From: Flavobacteriales bacterium
GTDB taxonomy: Bacteria; Bacteroidota; Bacteroidia; NS11-12g; UBA955
Direction of reading: 5' to 3'
Assembly: GCA_002737705.1 (NCBI GenBank)
Contig: NSIM01000017.1
Coordinates: 1-34,625 of the forward strand
Length of the DNA: 34,625 bases
Part shown: piece by piece, positions 17,960 to 24,905 of the stretch
How positions within the stretch are numbered: position 1 is the first letter of the stretch
Layout: the number at the start of each line of letters is the position of its first letter
Notes under the pieces: model-generated
The model's database searches: none
What the model was told of the DNA's origin: nothing
The model's input: only the letters and a program-made list of their open reading frames with translations
Translations under genes and position numbers: made by a program

Positions 17960-17967
17960 CAAAAATA
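17960..17967 (-). promoter_or_regulatory. Possible TAnnTTTG element for kbl
   Basis: The minus strand reads TATTTTTG, 19 nt before the kbl ATG in the short gap after the GH3 gene. It fits the consensus, but the sequence is AT-rich and chance is likely enough to keep confidence low. Confidence 0.3.
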
Positions 17968-17969
17968 CC

Positions 17970-19469
17970 TTATTTAAGGCCAAACATCAACTTAATTTCT
18001 TCGACAATGATGCGGTTATTCGACAATCGAGGGACTTTGTGTTGGCCACCAAGTTTCCCTTTTCGTTTTAGCCATTCCAAAAAAGAACCCTCTTCTAAAA
18101 CAATGATTTTGGGCATTTTGATTGCCAAATCTCCTTGTCTTTTCGCGGTATAATCACTGTTACAGCGTTTCAAGGCATTGTCTAGTAGGCGGGTGAAAAG
18201 TTCTATATTATTGGGCTTCTTTGAAAATTCAATAAGCCATTCATGGCCTGGATCTGTCTCCGACATATACACAGGGGCCACAGTATAATCGATGGGCATA
18301 GCACCCGACTCTTTGCAGGCTTCGGAAATGGCCAAATCTGTATTTTCAATAACAAGTTCTTCACCAAAAGCATTGATAAACAACTTTGTTCTTCCTGTAA
18401 TGGTGAATGTATGCGGTTTGGTTCCAGTAAATTGAATGGTGTCTCCGATAATATAGCGCCATAGCCCACCCAATGTAGTGATAACCATGGCGTAATTTAC
18501 ACCGATCAATACTTCATTTAAGGGAATTGTGTTTTCTGGAGTTCCAGATAGAGGATAAAACTCATAAAACACCCCGTGGTGTGTCAGGAGCAATAAATCT
18601 TGCCCATCTTGTTCTGCTTGCAAACCAAAAAACCCTTCACTCGCATTATATGTTTCTAAATAGTGCATGGATGCAGAGGGAATCAATTCTTTAAACTGTT
18701 CTCTGTAAGGATTAAAATTCACCCCCCCGTGAACAAAGAGTTCCAAATTTGGCCATACATCTAGAATTTGGGTTTCCCCCGAAACATCCAGGACCTTTTT
18801 AATTAAAAGCAATACCCATGTCGGGACACCACTGATACTGCTTACATTTTCAAAGCGGGTAGCCCGAGCCATTTTTTCCAATTTTTCTTCCCAATTTTCG
18901 AGCATGGCAATATCCATATTGGGGGTGCTTTTCCAATTTGCCCATCCGGGCAGGTGGTTCATTAAGACTGCACTTAAGTCTCCGTAATAGGATTTTTTAT
19001 AAAATTCATTGACCTTGGTACTGCCTCCAACCAACAATCCTTTGCCCTTAAAAATTTGGGTATTGGGATTCGATGAACAATATTGGGTTAGGGCTTCTCG
19101 GGTTCCTTCATAATGATTGAATTCCATACTTTCATAACTAATGGGGATAAACTTGGAAGTATTGCTGGTTGTCCCACTGCTTTTGGCAAACCATGTTATA
19201 TCTCCAGGCCACAACAACTGCTGTTCACCTGCCATTGTTCGACCAATATAGGGCTCTAGGTCTTCGTAGTTAACAACTGGAATCAATTGCTTAAATTCAT
19301 CGTAACGGGCGGTTTCTCCAATTCCGTATTTTTTACCGTATTCGGTTTGTGCCAATTTTCTTACTAAGTCTTCTAATAACGCGTCTTGCATTTCAACAGA
19401 CTGCATTAGGTTTTCACGAAGATCCTGGCTGCGCTGACGGAAATACCAACTAATTATGGGTGCAATCAT
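17970..19469 (-). CDS. GH3 auxin-responsive-promoter family protein (acyl-adenylating superfamily)
   Basis: Bacterial members of the GH3 family belong to the ANL adenylating-enzyme superfamily; plant homologues conjugate amino acids to acyl acids, but the bacterial substrate is not established. From the ATG at 19469 the protein is about 499 aa; an ATG at 19535 would add a Cys-rich, family-untypical leader, so I prefer the shorter form. Family marks are TWFAKSSGTTSNTSKFIPIS (ATP/AMP-binding P-loop-like motif, near 80-100), LETYNASEGFFGLQ near 287, and WRYIIGDTIQFTG near 348-360. The N-terminus (IISWYFRQRSQDLRENLMQS) is the usual helical start. It lies 29 nt upstream of kbl, so the two may be cotranscribed. 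Nothing in the sequence shows its product. Confidence 0.86.
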   Translation of the reverse strand: MIAPIISWYFRQRSQDLRENLMQSVEMQDALLEDLVRKLAQTEYGKKYGIGETARYDEFKQLIPVVNYEDLEPYIGRTMAGEQQLLWPGDITWFAKSSGTTSNTSKFIPISYESMEFNHYEGTREALTQYCSSNPNTQIFKGKGLLVGGSTKVNEFYKKSYYGDLSAVLMNHLPGWANWKSTPNMDIAMLENWEEKLEKMARATRFENVSSISGVPTWVLLLIKKVLDVSGETQILDVWPNLELFVHGGVNFNPYREQFKELIPSASMHYLETYNASEGFFGLQAEQDGQDLLLLTHHGVFYEFYPLSGTPENTIPLNEVLIGVNYAMVITTLGGLWRYIIGDTIQFTGTKPHTFTITGRTKLFINAFGEELVIENTDLAISEACKESGAMPIDYTVAPVYMSETDPGHEWLIEFSKKPNNIELFTRLLDNALKRCNSDYTAKRQGDLAIKMPKIIVLEEGSFLEWLKRKGKLGGQHKVPRLSNNRIIVEEIKLMFGLK

Positions 19470-19701
19470 GCTAAATGAACCGCAATATTGTTCAAAATCA
19501 TCATACCAACAACATTCAGGCATTGATTGCCCCATTCATCTGTTGGGGGAGACTGGAAATAATAAACAAAGAAAACGACCAGAGGCACCTAAAACAGGCC
19601 CTGTTACCTTGTGCAGTAATGGTGTGGTAAGCCCCTTATTTAATTGCGGCAATACTTTCAGATTTTATCCCGCTTCAGGGTACAACAGAAGGGAGTTTCC
19701 C

Positions 19702-20373
19702 TTATTCAACGAGTCCATCACGCAAGCGAACAACTTTTTTTGCGTGCATGGCAATGGTTTCTTCATGGGTAATCAAAACGATAGTGTTGCCAGAGGCATG
19801 AATTTCATCAAACAATGCCATTATTTCATGGGATGTTTGGGTGTCTAGGTTGCCCGTGGGTTCATCGGCCAATAAGAGGCTTGGATTATTGATCAGAGCC
19901 CTGGCGATGGCTACCCGCTGACGCTGCCCGCCAGATAGTTCATTGGGTTTGTGATTCAATCGGTCTTCCAATCCAACTTTGATGAGGGTTTCACAGGCGC
20001 GTTCGGTCCGTTCTTTTTTGCCAATTCCCGAATAAACCAAAGGAAGCGCCACGTTTTCCAAGGCACTAAGCCTGTTTAACAGGTTAAAGGTTTGAAATAC
20101 AAATCCGATTTCATTGTTTCTAACCTTGCTGAGTTCTGCATCAGTCATCTTGCTCACTTCTTGATTATTCAACCAATACACCCCCTGAGAAGGTGAGTCT
20201 AAGCAACCGATAACATTCATTAGTGTGCTTTTACCAGAGCCTGAAGGCCCCATCAATGCCATATACTCTCCCTGATAAATGTCTAAGTTTATGTTTCTGA
20301 GAGCGTGCACTACCTGCTCACCCAAAACATAGGTTTTTTGTATTCCTTGGAGAGAAATTAAAGCATCAGACAT
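19702..20373 (-). CDS. ABC transporter ATP-binding protein, LolD/MacB/FtsE type
   Basis: This 223-aa ATPase is typical of the MacB/LolD family, which drives lipoprotein release or efflux through separate FtsX-like membrane subunits. All motifs are intact: Walker [10 protein letters not shown] (near 40-48), the Q-loop in [12 protein letters not shown], signature [15 protein letters not shown] (near 143-157), Walker B with catalytic Glu in [12 protein letters not shown] (near 162-173), and the H-loop VLITHE near 198. There is no permease gene next to it, so the partner is encoded elsewhere. It overlaps the end of gatC by 8 nt and is the last gene of the plsC-gatC-lolD run. Confidence 0.88.
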   Translation of the reverse strand: MSDALISLQGIQKTYVLGEQVVHALRNINLDIYQGEYMALMGPSGSGKSTLMNVIGCLDSPSQGVYWLNNQEVSKMTDAELSKVRNNEIGFVFQTFNLLNRLSALENVALPLVYSGIGKKERTERACETLIKVGLEDRLNHKPNELSGGQRQRVAIARALINNPSLLLADEPTGNLDTQTSHEIMALFDEIHASGNTIVLITHEETIAMHAKKVVRLRDGLVE

Positions 20374-20662
20374 TTGCGTCTATCACTTTTGGAACCCGAA
20401 AAAAGTCGCTATCCCGTTTGGGTGCATTTTTTAATGCCTCTTCGTGTGTTATTTCTTGCGCTACAATATCATCACGCAATACGGTTTCGCTATTCGTAAG
20501 ATAAATCAATGGCTCTATACCCGTGGTTTCCAATTCCTGCAATTTTTCACACATCTGTAAAATATCTTGTAAATCCTGCTGAATTGTAACCAATGATTCC
20601 CCTTCAAAGTGTAGTCGAGACAAATGGGCAAGTTCTATTACTTTTTGTTCGGTGATTTTCAT
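20366..20662 (-). CDS. gatC: Asp-tRNA(Asn)/Glu-tRNA(Gln) amidotransferase subunit C
   Basis: GatC is the small subunit that stabilises the GatCAB complex, which amidates mischarged Glu-tRNA(Gln) or Asp-tRNA(Asn). The 98-aa product has normal length and the family pattern: [16 protein letters not shown] near 9-24, [19 protein letters not shown] near 34-52, then VLRDD and the C-terminal [12 protein letters not shown]. GatA and GatB are not in the window, a scattered arrangement that is common in Bacteroidota. Its ATG overlaps the plsC stop in an ATGA tetranucleotide, and its 3' end overlaps the ABC ATPase gene by 8 nt, which suggests tight translational coupling in a mixed-function operon. Confidence 0.93.
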   Translation of the reverse strand: MKITEQKVIELAHLSRLHFEGESLVTIQQDLQDILQMCEKLQELETTGIEPLIYLTNSETVLRDDIVAQEITHEEALKNAPKRDSDFFRVPKVIDANV

Positions 20663-21396
20663 AATACAGCAAGCGATTTAAGTTGTGAATATATAACATC
20701 ATATACCTTTTGTTGCAACATGGGGATATCCTCAATAGACAAACCCTTGGTTTCTATCGGTGCATGCACAAACATTCTCATTATCCCGGGTGATCCAGAA
20801 AAATTATCAAGATCCAAGCGCTTTAGGTTGTCGGGCAAGGTAACTGGAACAATGGGTATTTGTTTTTCGATTGCCAAGCGAAAGGCACCCACTTTAAAAG
20901 GAAATTTCAATTTTGGGGCATCATCGGGAATTCTTCCTTCGGGATAGATAATCAGGTTGGCCCCAATCTTATCCATCTGCTCTGCGGCTTGGAGAAACGC
21001 CCGATAAGATCCCCTGGCATTTTCACGGTCAACGGCAATATCCAAAGTTCCAAACCAAATGCCAAACAGGGGAATTTTCGAGAGTTCTATTTTGCCCATA
21101 AAAAAATTAAATCCCGGCAAAAAACTCCCACAAGTCAAAATGTCGATATAAGACATGTGGTTGGGACAAAAAATCAATTGTTGATTTTTTGGCAGGGTTG
21201 TTTCATAGCGTACCACTGGTAAAACGAAGCACAAAACAGCTGATAAGCCACCCCATATTTTACGGATAAAATGCGCTATTCTATAGGTTTTATGAGAATA
21301 TAGAAATACAAATAACAATGGATACAGCAATAAAAAAATAATCGCAAAACACAAACCAGCCCACACCAACCAGAGTTTTTCTAAAAGGCCTTTCAT
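20659..21396 (-). CDS. plsC: 1-Acyl-sn-glycerol-3-phosphate acyltransferase (PlsC family)
   Basis: This 245-aa membrane-associated acyltransferase is predicted to convert lysophosphatidic acid to phosphatidic acid in phospholipid synthesis. The catalytic HxxxxD motif is visible as CPNHMSYIDI (near 76-85). The glycerol-phosphate-binding motif is LIIYPEGRIPDDAP (near 147-160). The VPVTL block (near 188-195) is the fourth conserved region. The N-terminus holds one long or two short hydrophobic helices (residues about 5-55). It overlaps gatC by 4 nt. Bacteroidota carry several PlsC paralogues, so exact acyl acceptor specificity (including ornithine-lipid or lysolipid roles) is not settled by sequence. 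Confidence 0.9.
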   Translation of the reverse strand: MKGLLEKLWLVWAGLCFAIIFLLLYPLLFVFLYSHKTYRIAHFIRKIWGGLSAVLCFVLPVVRYETTLPKNQQLIFCPNHMSYIDILTCGSFLPGFNFFMGKIELSKIPLFGIWFGTLDIAVDRENARGSYRAFLQAAEQMDKIGANLIIYPEGRIPDDAPKLKFPFKVGAFRLAIEKQIPIVPVTLPDNLKRLDLDNFSGSPGIMRMFVHAPIETKGLSIEDIPMLQQKVYDVIYSQLKSLAVL

Positions 21397-21441
21397 TTTT
21401 TAATTTTCAACACTATTGTTTCAATTATTTGTTGTCTACTT

Positions 21442-21984
21442 TTAGCTTGGCAGGGTTAAGCGTTTATAGTTCCAAACAAAAACCAATAGAGCCACCACCA
21501 TTCCAGTTGAAATACACATCATCAACTCAACACTCCCAAAAGAAGAGGGCTTGATTTTTAATTCAAAATTTTCTTTCATTTTCTTTGTTTCCTTCGCTTT
21601 ATTTTCCTCGGTGATGTTCATATCACCATTGATTTTGTTTTCAATTCTACTGTATTGATCCGACCTCCAATCCGATATAATGTCCATTTTATTAAAGTAA
21701 ATATGCTGATAGGCAGCAATATTACAAAGACCCATAATCAATGACATCGTCAAGGAAAGAAACAAGGCTTTACCCATATTGATGGGCTTGTCGGTTTTTG
21801 CCAACATCAGACCTTTAACAAATAGGTAAATCCCAATTGCAGGGATAACAAGATTGAAAAACATAGGCAAAAACCGACAAGCCCATGATGCCGAACGATA
21901 TAGTTTATTAAAATACAGAATCAAGAGCATAGACGCACTCAAAGACCCAAAGGAAATGCCGTAAAACACTACTCTTTTTATCAC
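21442..21984 (-). CDS. DUF4199-like four-helix membrane protein
   Basis: This small membrane protein of about 180 aa resembles the Bacteroidota DUF4199 family, whose function is not known. Four hydrophobic segments are visible at about 5-24 (VVFYGISFGSLSASMLLILYF), 36-60 (FFNLVIPAIGIYLFVKGLML), 72-92 and 148-170. A charged, Lys/Glu-rich stretch lies between helices three and four (ENKAKETKKMKEN). The start is uncertain: GTG at 21984 gives a good N-terminus (VIKRVVFYG), while GTG at 22011 would add nine residues. A TATCTTCG sequence just upstream is a one-base variant of the promoter consensus. plsC follows after 45 nt. Confidence 0.7.
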   Translation of the reverse strand: MIKRVVFYGISFGSLSASMLLILYFNKLYRSASWACRFLPMFFNLVIPAIGIYLFVKGLMLAKTDKPINMGKALFLSLTMSLIMGLCNIAAYQHIYFNKMDIISDWRSDQYSRIENKINGDMNITEENKAKETKKMKENFELKIKPSSFGSVELMMCISTGMVVALLVFVWNYKRLTLPS

Positions 21985-22089
21985 GCAACGAAGATAACAA
22001 AACCAAGACACCTATACCAATAAGAAAATTTGCAACTGCGATGGCAATGATTAAGGGGTAGCGCAAAAATGCCAAGAGCATAAAATTTA

Positions 22090-22142
22090 CAATCAAAGGA
22101 GTGAATGATTTTGTCATTCCAAATCATTCACTCCTTTGATTG
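22090..22142. repeat. 22-bp perfect inverted repeat (hairpin)
   Basis: The arms at 22090-22111 (CAATCAAAGGAGTGAATGATTT) and 22121-22142 are exact reverse complements over 22 bp around a 9-nt loop (TGTCATTCC). It lies between the DUF3276 gene and the DUF4199-like gene. On the minus strand it is followed by TGTAAATTTT, a weak T-rich tract, so it may act as a terminator or RNA-stabilising hairpin. The stem is AT-rich and longer than usual for an intrinsic terminator. Confidence 0.85.
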
Positions 22143-22158
22143 ATGTCGAATAGATTCT

Positions 22159-22208
22159 AAAAAAATGCACGAGAAACAACCTATGGGAAGAATAGGGACT
22201 GGTTGTTT
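22159..22208 (-). terminator. Possible terminator of the DUF3276 gene
   Basis: An 8-bp stem, AAACAACC (22174-22181) with GGTTGTTT (22201-22208) and a 19-nt loop, begins at the stop codon of the DUF3276 gene. On the minus strand a run of seven T follows about 8 nt after the stem (22159-22165). The long loop and the gap before the T run make it a weak candidate. Confidence 0.4.
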
Positions 22209-22518
22209 ATCCTTGTTCTTCTTCGGGTTTGTCGTATTCATCAAAATTGTATTCAGGCAATAAATGGCTCTTTACGTGTCCAATTGTTTCAGACAAGCCA
22301 TCGCTGAATTTGTTAAAGTCTTCCTTGTAGAGGTGAATTTTCATTTTCACGAAGGTTCCATCATCATATTTACTGCGTTTACTTTCAGTAATGGTGATGT
22401 AATAGTCGCTATTTCTCGTTGCCTTAACATCAAAAAAATAGGTGCGTTTACCAGCGCGAACCCGCTTAGAAAAAATTTCTTCTTGGGGTTCTCTGTTGTA
22501 ATTTTCTTCCTGCATCAT
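22207..22518 (-). CDS. DUF3276 (PUR-alpha-like) protein
   Basis: This protein of about 103 aa belongs to the DUF3276 family of Bacteroidota and spirochetes. The family is structurally related to PUR-alpha/PUR repeats and is suspected to bind single-stranded nucleic acid; its cellular role is not settled. The family core is visible as EIFSKRVRAGKRTYFFDVKA (residues about 13-32), followed by YYITITESKRSK and HLYKEDFNKFSDGLSETIGHV. The acidic C-terminal tail (YDKPEEEQG) is common in the family. The start is the first of two adjacent ATGs (22518); an in-frame TTG at 22563 gives an untypical extension and I reject it. A hairpin begins at its stop codon. Confidence 0.85.
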   Translation of the reverse strand: MMQEENYNREPQEEIFSKRVRAGKRTYFFDVKATRNSDYYITITESKRSKYDDGTFVKMKIHLYKEDFNKFSDGLSETIGHVKSHLLPEYNFDEYDKPEEEQG

Positions 22519-22675
22519 TGTTAATTGATTCTCAAATTGCCATTCAGTTAGGCAAATATGCAAAATTTCTTGAATTTGTGTTCAAAAACACCAAAATCAT
22601 TTTATAAAAAGTGAAAGTGTCTCGCATTGTAGGAAAACCATTCACCGCCACATTCAAATTTTACGCAACGGGATT

Positions 22676-24427
22676 TTAGATTAAATTCCTGTAATACAAA
22701 GAATTCGCCATCAGGTATTCATGTGAACCCTGAGCGACAATCCTGCCTTCATCAAGAACAACAATATGGCTTGCCATCCGCAATGGTGCTATTCGATGAG
22801 AAATAACAATGGTGGTGCTATTGGACAACCATCGTTGTATATTTTTGATAATGGCTTTTTCGGTTTTGACGTCTATGGCACTCAAACAATCGTCTAAAAT
22901 ATACAGTTCTGCTTTTTTAATCAGGGCGCGGGCCAAACTCACACGTTGTTTCTGTCCACCAGAAAGGGTAACACCCCTTTCCCCCAATACCGTGTTCAAG
23001 CCATTGGGCCATTGTGAAATATCTTTGTCTAAACAAGCTGCTTCAACAGCAGATAGAATTGATTCTTCGCTTGCTTTGCCATCTTCTATCCCAAAAGTGA
23101 TATTGTCTCGAATGGTTTCCGAAAACAAGAATACATCTTGGGGAACATATGCCAAATGGCGGCGGAAATCAGCAATATTGATAGCAGCCAATGACACCCC
23201 ATCTATAAGAATTGATTGTGTTTCTGGGTTGGTATAGTATTGGGCTGCCAACAGTTGTGCCAATGTTGATTTACCGGAACCCGTTTTGCCGGTAACGCCA
23301 ATAATTTTACCCTTTATGATTTCTAGGTTGATATTCTGCAAAGCAGGGATTGATTTTCCCTCATAGGTAAATGTGAGCTGGTTTAGAAGAATGGTTTCCT
23401 GAAATAAAAAGGGCTGACCTTCAAGAACCTGGTGGTTTTCAACTTGCAAAAATTCATTGATACGTTTTTGGCTGGCTGCAGCTTTTTGAACCAGGGCAGT
23501 AGTCCATCCAAGACTGGCTACAGGCCAAATCAACATATTTAAATAAATGACAAATTCTGCAAGGTTACCCGGAGTAAATCGCCCTTTTTCTACCTCCTTG
23601 CCCCCCAAATATATTACAAGCAATGTGCTCATCCCCATCAGTAAAAGCATAAGGGGAAAGAATAACGAATTGATTTTTGCCAACCGCATGCTGCGTTTTT
23701 TGTATTCTTCTCCCTCACGGTTAAATTTTTGGCCAAAAGCCTCTTCCATACCAAATGATTTGATAATGCGGATTCCAGCAAATGTTTCTTGGGCACTTGC
23801 TGTGAGCAATGACAATTGCATTTGAATTAACTTATTGCCCTTGTTTAATAATTTACTTACGTGATAAATAGAAAATGATAGCAGTGGTAGGGGCAATAAA
23901 ACCCAAAAGGCCAAATGGGCATTGACAGTAAACATCAAATAAATAACAACGATAAATGAAAATAGAATATTGGCAAAATACATGATCGCCGGACCAATGT
24001 ACATGCGAACATTCGAAACATCTTCACCCATGCGAGACAAGAGATCGCCGGTCATGTTTTTTCGATAAAACCCTTCTCCAAGTCCTTGGTATTTGTCAAA
24101 CAATAAATTTTTAATGTCGTACTCTACCTTTCGCGAGACAACCACAAGGGTTTGCCTCATGGTATACATAAAAACACCCCTCACAATGGCTATCAGCAAA
24201 ATCGCCAAGGCAAAAAATAGGGCCGATTGAAAAACCAAGCCCACAATTGGCGCGTCGGCGTTGCCACTAATCCAAATGGATTGATTCAGCGCCTCATCTA
24301 GGCCCAAGCGAACCAAAATTGGGACCATTGCCGAAAAAATATTGGTTAATAAAACACAGAGCAAACCCCAAAACATCCATACTTGGTATTTTTTAAGATA
24401 CTGATTTAGAAATAACAGTTCGCGCAT
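22676..24427 (-). CDS. ABC exporter (half-transporter, MdlA/BmrC-like)
   Basis: This 583-aa fused exporter has six transmembrane helices (residues 1 to about 320) followed by one ATPase domain. Walker A is GVTGKTGSGKSTLAQ near 379-393, the Q-loop is in LAYVPQDVFLF, the signature is LSGGQKQRVSLARAL near 486-500, Walker B is LYILDDCLSAID near 506-517, and the H-loop is VISHR near 540. The residue after the Walker B Asp is Asp rather than the catalytic Glu. That DD form, with SAxD and KTE following, is typical of the MdlA/BmrC (YheI) side of heterodimeric exporters, so a partner is expected elsewhere. The substrate is unknown: lipid, peptide or drug. A TACCTTTG element ends 9 nt before the ATG. 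Confidence 0.9.
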   Translation of the reverse strand: MRELLFLNQYLKKYQVWMFWGLLCVLLTNIFSAMVPILVRLGLDEALNQSIWISGNADAPIVGLVFQSALFFALAILLIAIVRGVFMYTMRQTLVVVSRKVEYDIKNLLFDKYQGLGEGFYRKNMTGDLLSRMGEDVSNVRMYIGPAIMYFANILFSFIVVIYLMFTVNAHLAFWVLLPLPLLSFSIYHVSKLLNKGNKLIQMQLSLLTASAQETFAGIRIIKSFGMEEAFGQKFNREGEEYKKRSMRLAKINSLFFPLMLLLMGMSTLLVIYLGGKEVEKGRFTPGNLAEFVIYLNMLIWPVASLGWTTALVQKAAASQKRINEFLQVENHQVLEGQPFLFQETILLNQLTFTYEGKSIPALQNINLEIIKGKIIGVTGKTGSGKSTLAQLLAAQYYTNPETQSILIDGVSLAAINIADFRRHLAYVPQDVFLFSETIRDNITFGIEDGKASEESILSAVEAACLDKDISQWPNGLNTVLGERGVTLSGGQKQRVSLARALIKKAELYILDDCLSAIDVKTEKAIIKNIQRWLSNSTTIVISHRIAPLRMASHIVVLDEGRIVAQGSHEYLMANSLYYRNLI

Positions 24428-24436
24428 TATTCAAGG

Positions 24437-24444
24437 CAAAGGTA
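24437..24444 (-). promoter_or_regulatory. TAnnTTTG promoter element for the ABC exporter
   Basis: The minus strand reads TACCTTTG, 9 nt before the ATG at 24427. A TTG lies 23 nt further upstream and could serve as the -33 element. Confidence 0.55.
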
Positions 24445-24528
24445 GCATGGCTTTGGGTCGAGATTTTCAATCACGCCGCATTTTTAAACTTTTTAATTTC
24501 ACATGATCGCTATGTTCAATTTGTTTAT

Positions 24529-24536
24529 TATCTTTG
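24529..24536 (+). promoter_or_regulatory. TAnnTTTG promoter element for rpsO
   Basis: TATCTTTG followed by CG is an exact -7 consensus match, 19 nt before the rpsO ATG in the short divergent region shared with the ABC exporter promoter. Confidence 0.6.
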
Positions 24537-24555
24537 CGTCCCATTTTACAACAAC

Positions 24556-24825
24556 ATGCATTTAACGGCTGAAAGAAAAAAAGAAATTTTTACGACCTAC
24601 GGAGGCTCTGCCACAAACACTGGTAGCACCGAAGCACAGATCGCAATGTTCACTGAAAGAATTAATTATATCAGTGCCCACTTGAAGGAACTCCGCAAAG
24701 ACAAAAGCGCAGAACTTTCTTTAGTTAAACTGGTTGGAAAGCGCAGAAGCTTGCTAAACTATTTAATGAAGAATGATGTCTTCAAATACAGAGATTTAAT
24801 TAAGGAATTGGGCTTGCGCAAGTAA
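24556..24825 (+). CDS. rpsO: 30S ribosomal protein S15
   Basis: S15 binds the central domain of 16S rRNA early in small-subunit assembly. The 89-aa product is full length and carries the family signature: GSTEAQIAMFTERINYISAH near 21-40, then SLVKLVGKRRSLLNYLMKND near 55-75, and ends FKYRDLIKELGLRK. It is followed by a strong intrinsic terminator and then by pnp. The rpsO-pnp order is shared with many bacteria, including E. coli, where S15 regulates its own translation. I see no obvious pseudoknot-like element in the short leader here. Its promoter is a TATCTTTG element 19 nt upstream. Confidence 0.98.
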   Translation: MHLTAERKKEIFTTYGGSATNTGSTEAQIAMFTERINYISAHLKELRKDKSAELSLVKLVGKRRSLLNYLMKNDVFKYRDLIKELGLRK

Positions 24826-24850
24826 GGTCAGTTCTATTGTTTTTATGCGT

Positions 24851-24890
24851 AAAAAAGCCCCGTTCGCCATGCGAAGAGGGGCTTTTTTTT
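24851..24890 (+). terminator. Rho-independent terminator between rpsO and pnp
   Basis: The stem AAAAAAGCCCC/GGGGCTTTTTT encloses a second stem TTCGC-CAT-GCGAA and ends in a run of eight T. It begins 25 nt after the rpsO stop and ends 15 nt before the pnp ATG, so it should strongly limit pnp read-through from the rpsO promoter. Confidence 0.93.
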
Positions 24891-24905
24891 AAGAAATTTA
24901 TACTA

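Noticed and set aside
19470-19701. Possible RNA gene or terminator between the lolD-like and GH3 genes
   Set aside because: Only a 6-bp hairpin (19689-19703) without a T run, plus weak short complementarity, is visible. There is no tRNA cloverleaf or recognisable RNA.
21908-22117. Minus-strand 69-codon hydrophobic frame upstream of and overlapping the DUF4199-like gene
   Set aside because: Its first ATG falls in the loop of the 22-bp inverted repeat, and its 3' third overlaps the next gene out of frame. A 57-codon form from ATG 22081 would be a plausible single-helix small protein, but nothing beyond hydrophobicity supports it, and the DUF4199-like protein already has four helices without it.
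24837-24905. Upstream TTG start of pnp at 24837
   Set aside because: The extra residues are encoded by the rpsO terminator hairpin. The ATG at 24906 matches the usual PNPase N-terminus.
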